NCBI GenBank assembly: GCA_964566055.1
Contig: CAZMHI010000011.1
Span: 30,621-94,620 of the forward strand
Length of the DNA stretch: 64,000 bases
Source of the DNA: TMED23 sp964566055
Lineage (GTDB): Bacteria > Pseudomonadota > Alphaproteobacteria > Rhodospirillales > UBA2165
Direction of reading: 5' to 3'
Part shown: one piece after another, positions 26,865 to 35,188 of the stretch
Layout of the letters: each line of letters begins with the position of its first letter
Position numbering within the stretch: position 1 is the first letter of the stretch
Made by a program: the position numbers and the translations under genes
Notes under the pieces: model-generated
What the model saw: only the letters and a program-made list of their open reading frames with translations
What the model was told of the DNA's origin: nothing
The model's database searches: none

Positions 26865-28261
26865 TACATCACCATTTCCTGGCGTTGATCTAACTCCGTC
26901 TCAAGGCGACCGTCAAGATAACGCCAAACGCCATCAGCTGTTTTGGCGGCCTGATCGACACAGACGGCGACTGACGGACCGCTGATGTAATTGCCGGTCA
27001 AAAATAGTCCTGGTACGCGATTATTTGCTTCCAACATTGTTTGAACCCGGTCATTGTGACCGATTTTGTATTGTGGTAATCCGCGGGGCCAATGGCGGAC
27101 GCGGGTAACTACCGGCTCACCCGTTGCACCCACGAGATCTTTAAATTCAGCCCGCGCGATAGCCGTTAATTCATCAGCCGGCAATAGAGCAATTTCAGGG
27201 GCGCGGGCACCGCCAAAATAACCCGCCATTGAAACACAGTCTTCAGGTGCCCGGCCCGGGAACATGGTTGAATGAAACTGTGAGCCTGACATAGATAGTT
27301 TTTCACTTTCGGGCGCTAAGAACCCAAGTCCATCCAGTGGATGCTCGACATCTTTTCTTTTGTAGCCGAGATAAACCACAGCCAAAGGCGGTGCCTCGAT
27401 CTCACTGGCGGCAAATGATGACCTGACATCAATATCTTCCAGTAAATCAGCGGCAACATGGGGTTGCGTTGCGACGACAATAGAGCGCGTTGAGATTTTG
27501 CCTTTATCTCCAGCATCGATACTGAAGCCTTGCGAGGATTTTGTAATACGTCTGACCGTAACACCTGTTTTGACACGATTACCAAGTGCCGCCGCCAGCG
27601 ACTTTGGCAAAGAGCCAATGCCGTCTTTAAATGAAAACAGCCGGCTTGAGGGCATGTTTTTAGCGCCTTGGCGGTGATGCTGAACCAAGCCTAAGGCAAT
27701 CGAGCCATATTTTTGCTCTAACCCATGGAGTTTCGGAAAGCCCGCCTCAACCGACAATTCCCCTGCCCGGCCCGCATAAATTCCAGCAACCAGAGGATCG
27801 ATAACTTTTTCAGCAAACTCTTTACCAAAGCGGCGGCCGGCAAATTCAGCAATGGTTTCTTCCGTCTCTTTCCGATTGCGGGGAATGGCGAATTCCGTCA
27901 TCAGACGGAGGCGGCCTTTGAGGCTGAGATAGTTCGAAAGCAAGAAACCAAGCGGGTGAACCGGGATGCCCTGCAGCGAACCTTTACCGACAAGATAACG
28001 GCTTTTAACTCCTTCACCGAGATCACACTTATCCTCGCCAAGCTCGAGACGCCGCGTAATATCATTGGCGGCAATCGATTGAGCGTTAACAGTGCTCGGT
28101 CCATGCTCCATCAGGAATCCACCAATGCGTTCTGAGATTGCATTACCTCCGGCATGGACTTGACGTTCCAGCACCACAACATCCAAACCCCGCCCGGCAA
28201 GCTCATAAGCCGTGGCTAGGCCGGAAATACCGCCGCCGATGATGGCTACATCATGCGTCAT
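26864..28261 (-). CDS. hemY: Oxygen-dependent-type protoporphyrinogen/coproporphyrinogen oxidase
   Basis: 465 residues from the ATG at 28261 (MTHDVAIIGGGISGLA). A longer in-frame extension overlaps the upstream gene and places the FAD motif too far from the N terminus, so I reject it. Family motifs include VVVLERQVHAGGNAIS, IDPLVAGIYAGRAGELSVE and the C-terminal PQYKIGHND plus GLFLTGNYISGPSV. The enzyme oxidises the porphyrinogen ring to the porphyrin in heme synthesis. Its placement between a radical SAM/PCP_red protein and SCO under an FNR promoter is unusual for a housekeeping heme gene. Confidence 0.85.
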   Translation of the reverse strand: MTHDVAIIGGGISGLATAYELAGRGLDVVVLERQVHAGGNAISERIGGFLMEHGPSTVNAQSIAANDITRRLELGEDKCDLGEGVKSRYLVGKGSLQGIPVHPLGFLLSNYLSLKGRLRLMTEFAIPRNRKETEETIAEFAGRRFGKEFAEKVIDPLVAGIYAGRAGELSVEAGFPKLHGLEQKYGSIALGLVQHHRQGAKNMPSSRLFSFKDGIGSLPKSLAAALGNRVKTGVTVRRITKSSQGFSIDAGDKGKISTRSIVVATQPHVAADLLEDIDVRSSFAASEIEAPPLAVVYLGYKRKDVEHPLDGLGFLAPESEKLSMSGSQFHSTMFPGRAPEDCVSMAGYFGGARAPEIALLPADELTAIARAEFKDLVGATGEPVVTRVRHWPRGLPQYKIGHNDRVQTMLEANNRVPGLFLTGNYISGPSVAVCVDQAAKTADGVWRYLDGRLETELDQRQEMVM

Positions 28262-29576
28262 CGCGTGCCGCCTCTTTGTTGGCCGTGAAATCAGGCTTGA
28301 ACGGCATCGCGCCACCGAACTTTTTAGCCGCCAGGAAATGCAGATCATCAGCGGTGACTTGGCTGCGGCCTTCGCCCCGAACATAGTCTTCGGCCCGCCG
28401 GCGGATCATACGGCGCAAAAAGCCTGGAATTCTGGTCAGCCGGGCTTCGGCGTCACCGGTCCACATCAGCGCCGATTGTTGTTCAGGCAAGGGCTGGATA
28501 ACGGCTCCACCCACGGGCTCATAGCCGCAAAGGAAGTCTTCGCCCATCAAATTATCATCCCGTGCCAAAGGACGGGCGCGGCAACCGCCACACAGTTTGC
28601 TGTATTCGCACTCTCCACAGCGGCCTTCAAGTACAGGCTGGCGCAGCGCTTTAAACATCGGCGCATCCTGCCAAATCTCGGTAAATTTCCGATCGCGGAT
28701 GGAGCCGACACTATCCTCGATATAGGGGCAGGCCGTGACCTCGCCTTCCGGTGTCACCCGGCAATAGCGGGAACCGGCAAGACAGCCGCCGGCTTCATAA
28801 CCTTGCGCCAACGTAATCGGCCATTCGGGATCAAGCTCCATCGCCATGCGTTTAAAGTGCGGTGCACATTTAGCCCGGATCAATAATTCAGGTTCGTCAT
28901 GAGCCGCTTGAGTTACTTTACGCAAAACCTCTTCGTAAGTTTCTTGCGAGATATTGGTGACTTTTTCACCGCGTCCGGTACAGACCAAAAAGAATATGTT
29001 GAGCACCAAAGCACCTGAGGACCGAGCAAAAGCAATCATCTCATCCAGTTCTCCGGCATTGTCATCGGTGACCGAAAAATGCAGCTGGTGCGCGAGACCA
29101 CCCTTACGGCAGGCATCAATACCGGCCATGGTTTTTTCCCAGGCTCCCAGAAATCCACGGAAATTGTCGTGATAAACAGGATCAAGCGAATCGAGGCTGA
29201 TACCGACCCCGGCAACCCCGGCTTCTTTTAGCCGAGCCACGCGCTCTTCTGTCAGCATCATGCCGTTGGTGCCGATCACCGTCATCAGGCCGAGATTAAC
29301 AGCGTGCTCGGCCAACTCGTCCAAATCTGGGCGGACCAGCGGCTCTCCACCGGTCAGCACAACCATGGTTTCGCCGCCGAGTGCATTGATCTCATCCAGA
29401 CAGGCTTTAACTTCATCGGTGGTGAGTTCACCCGCCTCGCCGGCCTGCCGGATACCGGCATCAAGATAACAATGGGCGCAGGCTTGATTACAGCGCCGCG
29501 TTAAGTTAAGCGCGACCAGAAACGGCTGCTCTGCCTTAACGTCTTTCACATTATCTTTGGTGCGGAGCAGGTTCAC
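28251..29576 (-). CDS. Radical SAM/SPASM protein with C-terminal PCP_red domain
   Basis: 441 residues from GTG at 29576, preceded by GAGG nine bases upstream. The radical SAM cluster motif is CNQACAHCYLD (CxxxCxxC). The SPASM region has further cysteines in GGCLAGSRYCRVTPEGEVTAC and GRCGECEYSKLCGGCRARPL. Overall it resembles AhbD/NirJ heme-modifying enzymes. The last ~55 residues form a PCP_red-like domain (WTGDAEARLTRIPGFLRRMI). The gene overlaps hemY by 11 bases and follows the Usp/PCP_red gene by 10. A role in altering or delivering a tetrapyrrole is inferred from both flanks. Confidence 0.85.
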   Translation of the reverse strand: MNLLRTKDNVKDVKAEQPFLVALNLTRRCNQACAHCYLDAGIRQAGEAGELTTDEVKACLDEINALGGETMVVLTGGEPLVRPDLDELAEHAVNLGLMTVIGTNGMMLTEERVARLKEAGVAGVGISLDSLDPVYHDNFRGFLGAWEKTMAGIDACRKGGLAHQLHFSVTDDNAGELDEMIAFARSSGALVLNIFFLVCTGRGEKVTNISQETYEEVLRKVTQAAHDEPELLIRAKCAPHFKRMAMELDPEWPITLAQGYEAGGCLAGSRYCRVTPEGEVTACPYIEDSVGSIRDRKFTEIWQDAPMFKALRQPVLEGRCGECEYSKLCGGCRARPLARDDNLMGEDFLCGYEPVGGAVIQPLPEQQSALMWTGDAEARLTRIPGFLRRMIRRRAEDYVRGEGRSQVTADDLHFLAAKKFGGAMPFKPDFTANKEAARDDA

Positions 29577-29586
29577 GGACGTCGCC

Positions 29587-31740
29587 TCAGTCTTTCTTAT
29601 AGAGGTCTGGATTGCTGTCGGAGTGGAAATCACCCATGCCTTCCCAGGCTTCACTGGCCATATCGACAGCTGCCGTGGTGACCCGGTCTAATTCCAGTTC
29701 ACGGGCGCAGCGTTCGATCTCAAGCTCAACCATGCCGCGGACAAAATCCGGAATGCGCTGGACGCGTTCGAGGGCGTCCTCATCCCAGTCCATCTTGCGT
29801 TTTTGCTTGGCGGAACCTTTGGCCCATTCGGCATATTTTTCTTCGACCAGGGCTTCAGTGATGGTTTCTATCTCGTGCTTTTCGGCATAGACCTCGACCC
29901 GCTGGCGGGTCATATCACGCATAAAGCCTGCCGGGATTTTAGCCATCCGCGCTTCAGCATCTTCGGCCCAGACCAAAGCTGGCTTATCTTCGGTTTCATC
30001 TTTGGCTTTAGATTTCGTCGCAAAAGGGCAAACAAAGCCTTGTTTTTCTTCAGCTTCTTCCGGCTCGTCATCTTTCGTCGCAATAGCCTCATTCATGGCA
30101 GCGCGCGCTTTTTCAAGCCCGGCTTCAACCACTTCGAGGGTCACTTCCGTGGTGCCGCGTTCTTGCGCCACGCCTTCAATCCGGGTCCGCGTGGCGTCCC
30201 GCATGGCATCCGGCACTCGGGATAATCTCGCCAAAGCGGCGGCAGCCCAGACAAATTCACCTTCAACACCGGCTTCGACATTGACGTTGGTATCGATAAA
30301 CGGCAGCACATGCTCATCCAGCACTTCTTTGGAGGAATTCCGGCGCGCTCGTTTTTCAGCCCGCAGCTTAATGTTAGCCGCCATCGGCAATTCGACATGG
30401 CGCTTGATCAATTCATTGGCAGAGTCGGACCAGGTAACCGTTTGCTCTTTCTCAAGCTGTTCCTCTGACCGTCCGCCGCCCGGCATCATCTCATTGGCGA
30501 CAATTTCAACGATGTCCTGAGTAATAAACGTGTGACCCTTTTCCTGGGCATAGCGGTTAACCGCTTTTCTGGCCATATCCTGAACAAAGCTCGGAGCGCG
30601 TTTCAAGAACTCTTCCGCTTCATTGCTCCAGGAAATGGTTTCTTCGGCCACGACTTCCATCGGCGGCACATGTTCTGTTTGACCGAGCCAGATGTGACAG
30701 GGTGACATGCGCAAAAGGTTTTCCGCATTACCGCCAATATCGAGGCTGCGATCCGCATGCACACCGGTCATGCCGACCATTAACAGGCTGGCGTTTACTT
30801 CTTCCAGATAATCACAGATGACTTTGAAGGCTTTGCCTTCAAGCAGTTTGCTGACAACTTCGAAGCCTTCCTCATCGGCAATCTTATTAGCGATTTCGAG
30901 GTTGGATTGATAAATTTTAGCGATACCATCATCGATCAGCTCTTCATGCAGGGCTTCTTGCTCGCGGAAGCGGAAGACCTTGCCGGCTTCATCACTGAGC
31001 ACGCTGGCGATTTTATTAAAGGCTACATAGTGGTAATAGGGATCGTAGGACGAGACGATATGCACTTCCGCCTCAATTCGCCGGGCGATTTCAAAAGCTC
31101 GTTTTAAGACACCATATGATTTTGCCGAGCCATCAATCGCCACAACGATGGGGCCATCACCAATCTCTTTTTGAGTATCGCGGATGACCAGACAATCAAT
31201 GGGGCTGCGCCGGACCACACGCTCACAAACGGTGCCGATCAAACTGCCGGGCACTGCGCCCAGGCCAAGCGAGCCCAAAGCCAATACATCATGGTCACCG
31301 GTCTCAGCTGCTTCAATAATTTTAGTGTAGTTTTTACCTTCTGGGCTCAAGCGCTGAAACTTGAGGCCGCGCGCATCGCATTCGGCTTTGGCGACATCGT
31401 GATAGCTATCGGTAATGATCGAGAGCCCGTCGGTGATCAGATCGTCATGCACATCCCGCTGATACTGCATTTCCTCTTCATCGAGATAACGATCCGGCAG
31501 ACCGCCTTCCATTTGGCGAAAGCGCGCATCGTGCAAACGGGCTGCATAAGCGTGAATACCGGTAATCTGGCCGTCCGCCGAGGGAACGAGTTTCAATATT
31601 TGAGCAAGTGCGTGATCAGCATATTCCGAGGCGTCAAGCGCCACTAAGAACCGTGAGAAAGTTTCTTGATTTTCCCCTGTAGATTCTGGCGTGGATACAG
31701 GGCTGGCGTCGGCCTGTTTGGCCGCTTGTGTCACATTCAT
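29587..31740 (-). CDS. Tandem UspA protein with five PCP_red-like repeats
   Basis: 717 residues, soluble. Two UspA domains (about 28-190 and 195-355) carry nucleotide-binding glycines, best in GMTGVHADRSLDIGGNAENL. The C-terminal half has five PCP_red-like segments beginning near SWSNEAEEFLKRAPSF, TWSDSANELIKRH, FVWAAAALARLSRVP, LVWAEDAEARMAKIP and DWDEDALERVQRIP. The third and fourth are separated by a linker containing FVCPFATK. PCP_red is known at the C terminus of protochlorophyllide reductase ChlB/BchB. No bacteriochlorophyll genes are present. It heads the FNR-controlled operon with the radical SAM protein. I do not know a precedent for this architecture. Confidence 0.85.
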   Translation of the reverse strand: MNVTQAAKQADASPVSTPESTGENQETFSRFLVALDASEYADHALAQILKLVPSADGQITGIHAYAARLHDARFRQMEGGLPDRYLDEEEMQYQRDVHDDLITDGLSIITDSYHDVAKAECDARGLKFQRLSPEGKNYTKIIEAAETGDHDVLALGSLGLGAVPGSLIGTVCERVVRRSPIDCLVIRDTQKEIGDGPIVVAIDGSAKSYGVLKRAFEIARRIEAEVHIVSSYDPYYHYVAFNKIASVLSDEAGKVFRFREQEALHEELIDDGIAKIYQSNLEIANKIADEEGFEVVSKLLEGKAFKVICDYLEEVNASLLMVGMTGVHADRSLDIGGNAENLLRMSPCHIWLGQTEHVPPMEVVAEETISWSNEAEEFLKRAPSFVQDMARKAVNRYAQEKGHTFITQDIVEIVANEMMPGGGRSEEQLEKEQTVTWSDSANELIKRHVELPMAANIKLRAEKRARRNSSKEVLDEHVLPFIDTNVNVEAGVEGEFVWAAAALARLSRVPDAMRDATRTRIEGVAQERGTTEVTLEVVEAGLEKARAAMNEAIATKDDEPEEAEEKQGFVCPFATKSKAKDETEDKPALVWAEDAEARMAKIPAGFMRDMTRQRVEVYAEKHEIETITEALVEEKYAEWAKGSAKQKRKMDWDEDALERVQRIPDFVRGMVELEIERCARELELDRVTTAAVDMASEAWEGMGDFHSDSNPDLYKKD

Positions 31741-31794
31741 TTAATTAACTCCTACCTTAGAAGTTAAAATTAGCTGGATTTAATCAGGTTTGCC

Positions 31795-31808
31795 TTGATG
31801 TGGATCAA
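31795..31808 (-). promoter_or_regulatory. FNR-type box upstream of the Usp/PCP_red operon
   Basis: TTGATCCACATCAA on the minus strand is a perfect TTGAT-N4-ATCAA dyad. A possible -10 (TAATTT, 31767-31772) begins 22 bases past the box, the spacing of a class II FNR/CRP-type promoter. It overlaps the stop codon of the small membrane protein gene. Confidence 0.8.
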
Positions 31809-32056
31809 ACCTGCAAATTAGAGCTATTCTGATCTTTGCTGATTTTGGGCCGGTTATTGGACCGAATTTGGCCGATGACCAGAAAGAACAGTCCTGTGGC
31901 AATTAAAAAAATGTAGAAATTGTCGATCGCGTTGCCGGCCCGCCAGGACAGCATGGCATCCAAAGCACCGACAAAGATTAGCGCCACGCCAAACATCCGC
32001 GGAATAACACCACGCCTTGGGGTAACTTCCTGTTCCGTGTTTGACGCTGCCTGCAT
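31805..32056 (-). CDS. Small membrane protein, unknown function
   Basis: 83 residues with two predicted transmembrane helices (GVALIFVGALDAMLSWRAG and FYIFLIATGLFFLVIGQI). It starts 3 bases after the cytochrome c/EB_dh gene and ends in the FNR box of the next operon. Its place at the end of the cytochrome module suggests an accessory or assembly role for the bd-like complex. No family recognised. Confidence 0.7.
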   Translation of the reverse strand: MQAASNTEQEVTPRRGVIPRMFGVALIFVGALDAMLSWRAGNAIDNFYIFLIATGLFFLVIGQIRSNNRPKISKDQNSSNLQV

Positions 32057-32059
32057 TTT

Positions 32060-33583
32060 CTAGCCCTCCCGCTTGGCCGCCGCGTTGCGCGCCCACCAGC
32101 CTAAAAGGCCGAGAAGCAGAAGTGCAACAATCACGCCGGAAATAATCGGCTTGGTGCTGGTTGGCGGCTTGAGCAACAGCCAGTACCAGGTGGTCAGAGT
32201 GTAGCTCCGCGCTTTTTCAGAGTTGCTGCCATCCCAGGCGGCAAAAGCGATGGGCGTGAAACGGCCTTCTTCAAATTGAATATCGCTGCCGGTTTCAGCC
32301 GTCTTAAGTGCACGCTTAACCACGACCCGCCAGGAGCCGTTTTTGTAAACGCCTTTTGCCGTCAGGCCGGCTGCTTTGCCATCGCGGGCCTCAAGATTTT
32401 CAAGCCCCTGGCCATCGGCGAGTTCAACTTTAGCCGGCGACTTGGTTGTACCGGCGCTCCATTTCCAGATATTGACCGGCTTGGCGCCGTCACCGGCAAC
32501 AAAATAGGGTTTCTCTAGACCTTCCGGTGCTATGACCGGCAACTGAACAGCAACCGCATCTTCAGTCATATTTTCATCAGCGATTTTGGCCGCGGCTTCG
32601 TCACCCGGAATACTTTTGGTGCGGTCATCCCATTCGAGCAAAAAGGCGACTTCTTTGTCGCTATAAAGCGCCTGAGCTGTAATGGTGTCATTGGCCATTT
32701 TAAAGAAACGCGGCTTGAGAATGATTTGCGGCACCATGGCAAAGGTCGTTGGTTGCGCGACCTCCCAAGCTTTGTCATCGGGTCCTGTCGGCAAATCACC
32801 TTCTACTTTTTCGGCAATCACCACAGTATTTTCAGCGCGCACGGTACGTTTTGTTTTGGCCAAAGACTGCACATAGTTGGCAACATGCCAGCGTTCTTCG
32901 ATCGAAAGTTTTTTGGCGCTTTTCTCATCGGCAAATGTCGGCATTTGTGTGCCGGGAATACCGACGGTCACACGGGCAAAGATGTCTTTTGGATCATTAC
33001 TGCCTCTGAAAGTCCAAGGCTTGGTCAGATTGCGCGGCCAGGTGCGCGCACCTGCATCGTCTTTTAAGCGCTTAACTGCATCACCTTTACCGTCCTCACC
33101 ATGGCACTCGGAACAACGCTCCTTGTCATGGAATAGCTTTTTACCTTGAGCGATACTTTCCGGCGAGGTGGCAACTTGGGTGCCATAATCCAATTGTTCT
33201 TCCGGCTTTTCGTCTTCAAGCTCAGCAAACATTTTGAGATAGAGCACGAGGTCCCACATTTCCTGCTCTTTGAGGATATCGGCCCAGCCCGGCATGGCAG
33301 TGCCCGGCATACCATCTTTAATCATGCGGTAGATATCATCATCATTCGGTACCGGATCTTCTTCACCGGTGGTTTTGATCTTATAACCGGCTTCGGTGAA
33401 ATCACGCGGTGGCGGGTTGAGACGCTCGGCGCCAGGGCCGTCACCATCACCTTCTTCGCCGTGACACATCAGACAGCGTTTTTCATAAATTTTCTTACCG
33501 TTCTCGGCATTACCCGGGGCGGCAATTACTGGTGAGCCCAGCAATATGGTCAGAAGCGCAGTTAAGGAAATTAACAATTTCAT
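32060..33583 (-). CDS. Di-heme cytochrome c fused to ethylbenzene-dehydrogenase-type heme b domain (module A)
   Basis: 507 residues: signal peptide (to ~21), cytochrome c with CLMCH (about 38), a second with CSECH (about 155), then an EB_dh-like domain (about 255-470) and a C-terminal transmembrane anchor (SGVIVALLLLGLLGWWA). EB_dh domains are the heme b gamma subunits of type II DMSO-reductase-family enzymes such as ethylbenzene dehydrogenase and Nxr. Here one is tethered to two c hemes. It is the last cytochrome of module A and homologous to the protein at 38641-40305. Confidence 0.87.
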   Translation of the reverse strand: MKLLISLTALLTILLGSPVIAAPGNAENGKKIYEKRCLMCHGEEGDGDGPGAERLNPPPRDFTEAGYKIKTTGEEDPVPNDDDIYRMIKDGMPGTAMPGWADILKEQEMWDLVLYLKMFAELEDEKPEEQLDYGTQVATSPESIAQGKKLFHDKERCSECHGEDGKGDAVKRLKDDAGARTWPRNLTKPWTFRGSNDPKDIFARVTVGIPGTQMPTFADEKSAKKLSIEERWHVANYVQSLAKTKRTVRAENTVVIAEKVEGDLPTGPDDKAWEVAQPTTFAMVPQIILKPRFFKMANDTITAQALYSDKEVAFLLEWDDRTKSIPGDEAAAKIADENMTEDAVAVQLPVIAPEGLEKPYFVAGDGAKPVNIWKWSAGTTKSPAKVELADGQGLENLEARDGKAAGLTAKGVYKNGSWRVVVKRALKTAETGSDIQFEEGRFTPIAFAAWDGSNSEKARSYTLTTWYWLLLKPPTSTKPIISGVIVALLLLGLLGWWARNAAAKREG

Positions 33584-33595
33584 CAGTTCAGCCCC

Positions 33596-34363
33596 CTACT
33601 CGTGTCCAAAACTTCGGGGCTGATACCCGGTGTAGTCATAAAGAAATAAGATAACCTGCCAGATTTCCTCTTCGCTGAGAAAGTCCTGCCAGATCGGCAT
33701 GGAAGAGATCCAAGGCGCGGCCTCTTTCGGCAGGCCCGGCCCGCCGGTAGCAATACGCCAGAACAGGTAAGATTCCTGGAGCTGTGCGATGGTGCCGACA
33801 TCCTGGAAATTGGCCGGTGTCGGATTGAGCCCAGCCGCATAAGGGCCTTTGCCATCGAGCTTGTCACCGTGACAGAAATGACAGTTCTGGATATAGACCT
33901 TGGCGCCCTCGGCGACGTGTTCTTTGAATTTTTTGGGGTCTTCTTTCTCCAGCTTTCGCAGAGGATTCTCAAGCTTGATGACATCGTAGCGTTTACCATA
34001 GGCCTTCATCGAGGTTGGCGGCGCTGGATGAATGGTGCGGAGCTCAACCGGTGCTTCAAAGCTTAAGCTGGTTTTCTCGTACGTGTACCAGCCCGCCAAG
34101 ACAGGCAGGATGATGAACACGACGTTGCGGATCATCTTTTTATTGGGGTCTTCGACCAAGGCTTTGATCGGCCCGACAAGTTCGCGGGTACTTTCTTCGG
34201 TCGCGGTGAACACCATAAAGACGCCGGCCACCACAAAGAACATATACATCGTCAGCAGGCTCGACGGGATAACGTGGTCAAGCATAACATCGAAGACCAG
34301 GACGAAGCCGTAATAGACAATGGCCAGAACGAGAACGGCTTGAAGTAACTTAGGTATTTTCAT
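33596..34363 (-). CDS. Membrane-anchored mono-heme cytochrome c (module A)
   Basis: 255 residues. Three N-terminal hydrophobic stretches (about 6-28, 37-53 and 80-92) precede a periplasmic cytochrome c domain with one CxxCH site (NCHFCHGDKLDGKG). Likely axial Met lies in SSMPIWQDFLSEEE. It is homologous to the 321-residue protein at 40305-41270, sharing FWRIATGGPGLPKEAAPW-type sequence. It probably transfers electrons between the CydA-like subunit and other cytochromes; partners inferred from order. Confidence 0.85.
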   Translation of the reverse strand: MKIPKLLQAVLVLAIVYYGFVLVFDVMLDHVIPSSLLTMYMFFVVAGVFMVFTATEESTRELVGPIKALVEDPNKKMIRNVVFIILPVLAGWYTYEKTSLSFEAPVELRTIHPAPPTSMKAYGKRYDVIKLENPLRKLEKEDPKKFKEHVAEGAKVYIQNCHFCHGDKLDGKGPYAAGLNPTPANFQDVGTIAQLQESYLFWRIATGGPGLPKEAAPWISSMPIWQDFLSEEEIWQVILFLYDYTGYQPRSFGHE

Positions 34364-34375
34364 CTCAGCCCCTCC

Positions 34376-35188
34376 CTATTTCAACTTGGCCAAATAATCG
34401 ACCAGCATTTCAAGCTCGCTGGCATAGAGCTGAGTGCCGTAATCTTTCGGCATTAAGTCTTTTTCATAGCCTTTGGTCAGTTCTGCATTCGGATCAAGGA
34501 TCGATATTCTGATATGAGCGGCGGAACGAAGTGCGCCGATTTTTGTCAGATCAGGTCCTTGCTCGCCTTCATCTTCACCGACTTTGTGACAAGCGCCGCA
34601 GCCGACCTCTGAAAGGATATCTTCAACGCTTTCATACGGTTTGCGTTGCTCCTCTTCCTCGTCATCCGCAGCATCACCGGCGTCTTCCGGAATTTCGACC
34701 GTAACCTCGACACCACCCAATTGTTGGAGGTAAGCGGTAACAGCGGCAAGCTCGACTTCGTTGAGACCGATACTGCCGGTTGAAGCATCCGGCATCGGGC
34801 TGACCGCATCATTGGTGCCTTTTTTACCGAAGCCAGCGACCACAAAAGCCGACGGTTTGACCATCGATTCCATGACGTAGCTTTCAACATCTGTTGCTTC
34901 GCCCTTATAGCGTGGGTCTTTGAGACGCGCTGCGGTGACGGCCGCTGTTTTTTCAAGCAATGGGGCACGGCCGCCAAGCGCATTGTGGCAGAGCGTACAG
35001 GTGCCCTTGCCTTTATATAATTTTTCACCGAGCGCCAGGAATTGATCCATGGTCAAAGAGCTGAGATCGACTTTCTCCTCGGTCGGCGGTGGCGCGGGCT
35101 CGATCCGGGGAATACCGAAATTAGCAAATCCGGCAAATAGGCCAACGACCAGCACGCTAAAGAAAGCGACTTTCAGGAAATTTTTCAT
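34376..35188 (-). CDS. Anchored di-heme cytochrome c (module A)
   Basis: 270 residues with an N-terminal membrane anchor (VAFFSVLVVGLFAGFANFGI) and two c-heme sites, CTLCH (about 65) and CGACH (about 198). The two domains are separated by an acidic linker (EDAGDAADDEEEEQRKPYE). The final segment LTKGYEKDLMPKDYGTQL holds a probable axial Met. Its start overlaps the end of the CydA-like gene by 4 bases (ATGA), so the two are coupled and likely form one complex. It corresponds to the 327-residue protein at 41286-42269. Confidence 0.87.
   Translation of the reverse strand: MKNFLKVAFFSVLVVGLFAGFANFGIPRIEPAPPPTEEKVDLSSLTMDQFLALGEKLYKGKGTCTLCHNALGGRAPLLEKTAAVTAARLKDPRYKGEATDVESYVMESMVKPSAFVVAGFGKKGTNDAVSPMPDASTGSIGLNEVELAAVTAYLQQLGGVEVTVEIPEDAGDAADDEEEEQRKPYESVEDILSEVGCGACHKVGEDEGEQGPDLTKIGALRSAAHIRISILDPNAELTKGYEKDLMPKDYGTQLYASELEMLVDYLAKLK

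Noticed and set aside
26864..28384. N-terminally extended porphyrinogen oxidase
   Set aside because: The extra 41 residues lie over the end of the radical SAM gene and displace the FAD motif from the N terminus.
28251..31740. Bacteriochlorophyll synthesis because of PCP_red domains
   Set aside because: No bch, puf or crt genes occur and the partner domains are UspA and radical SAM.
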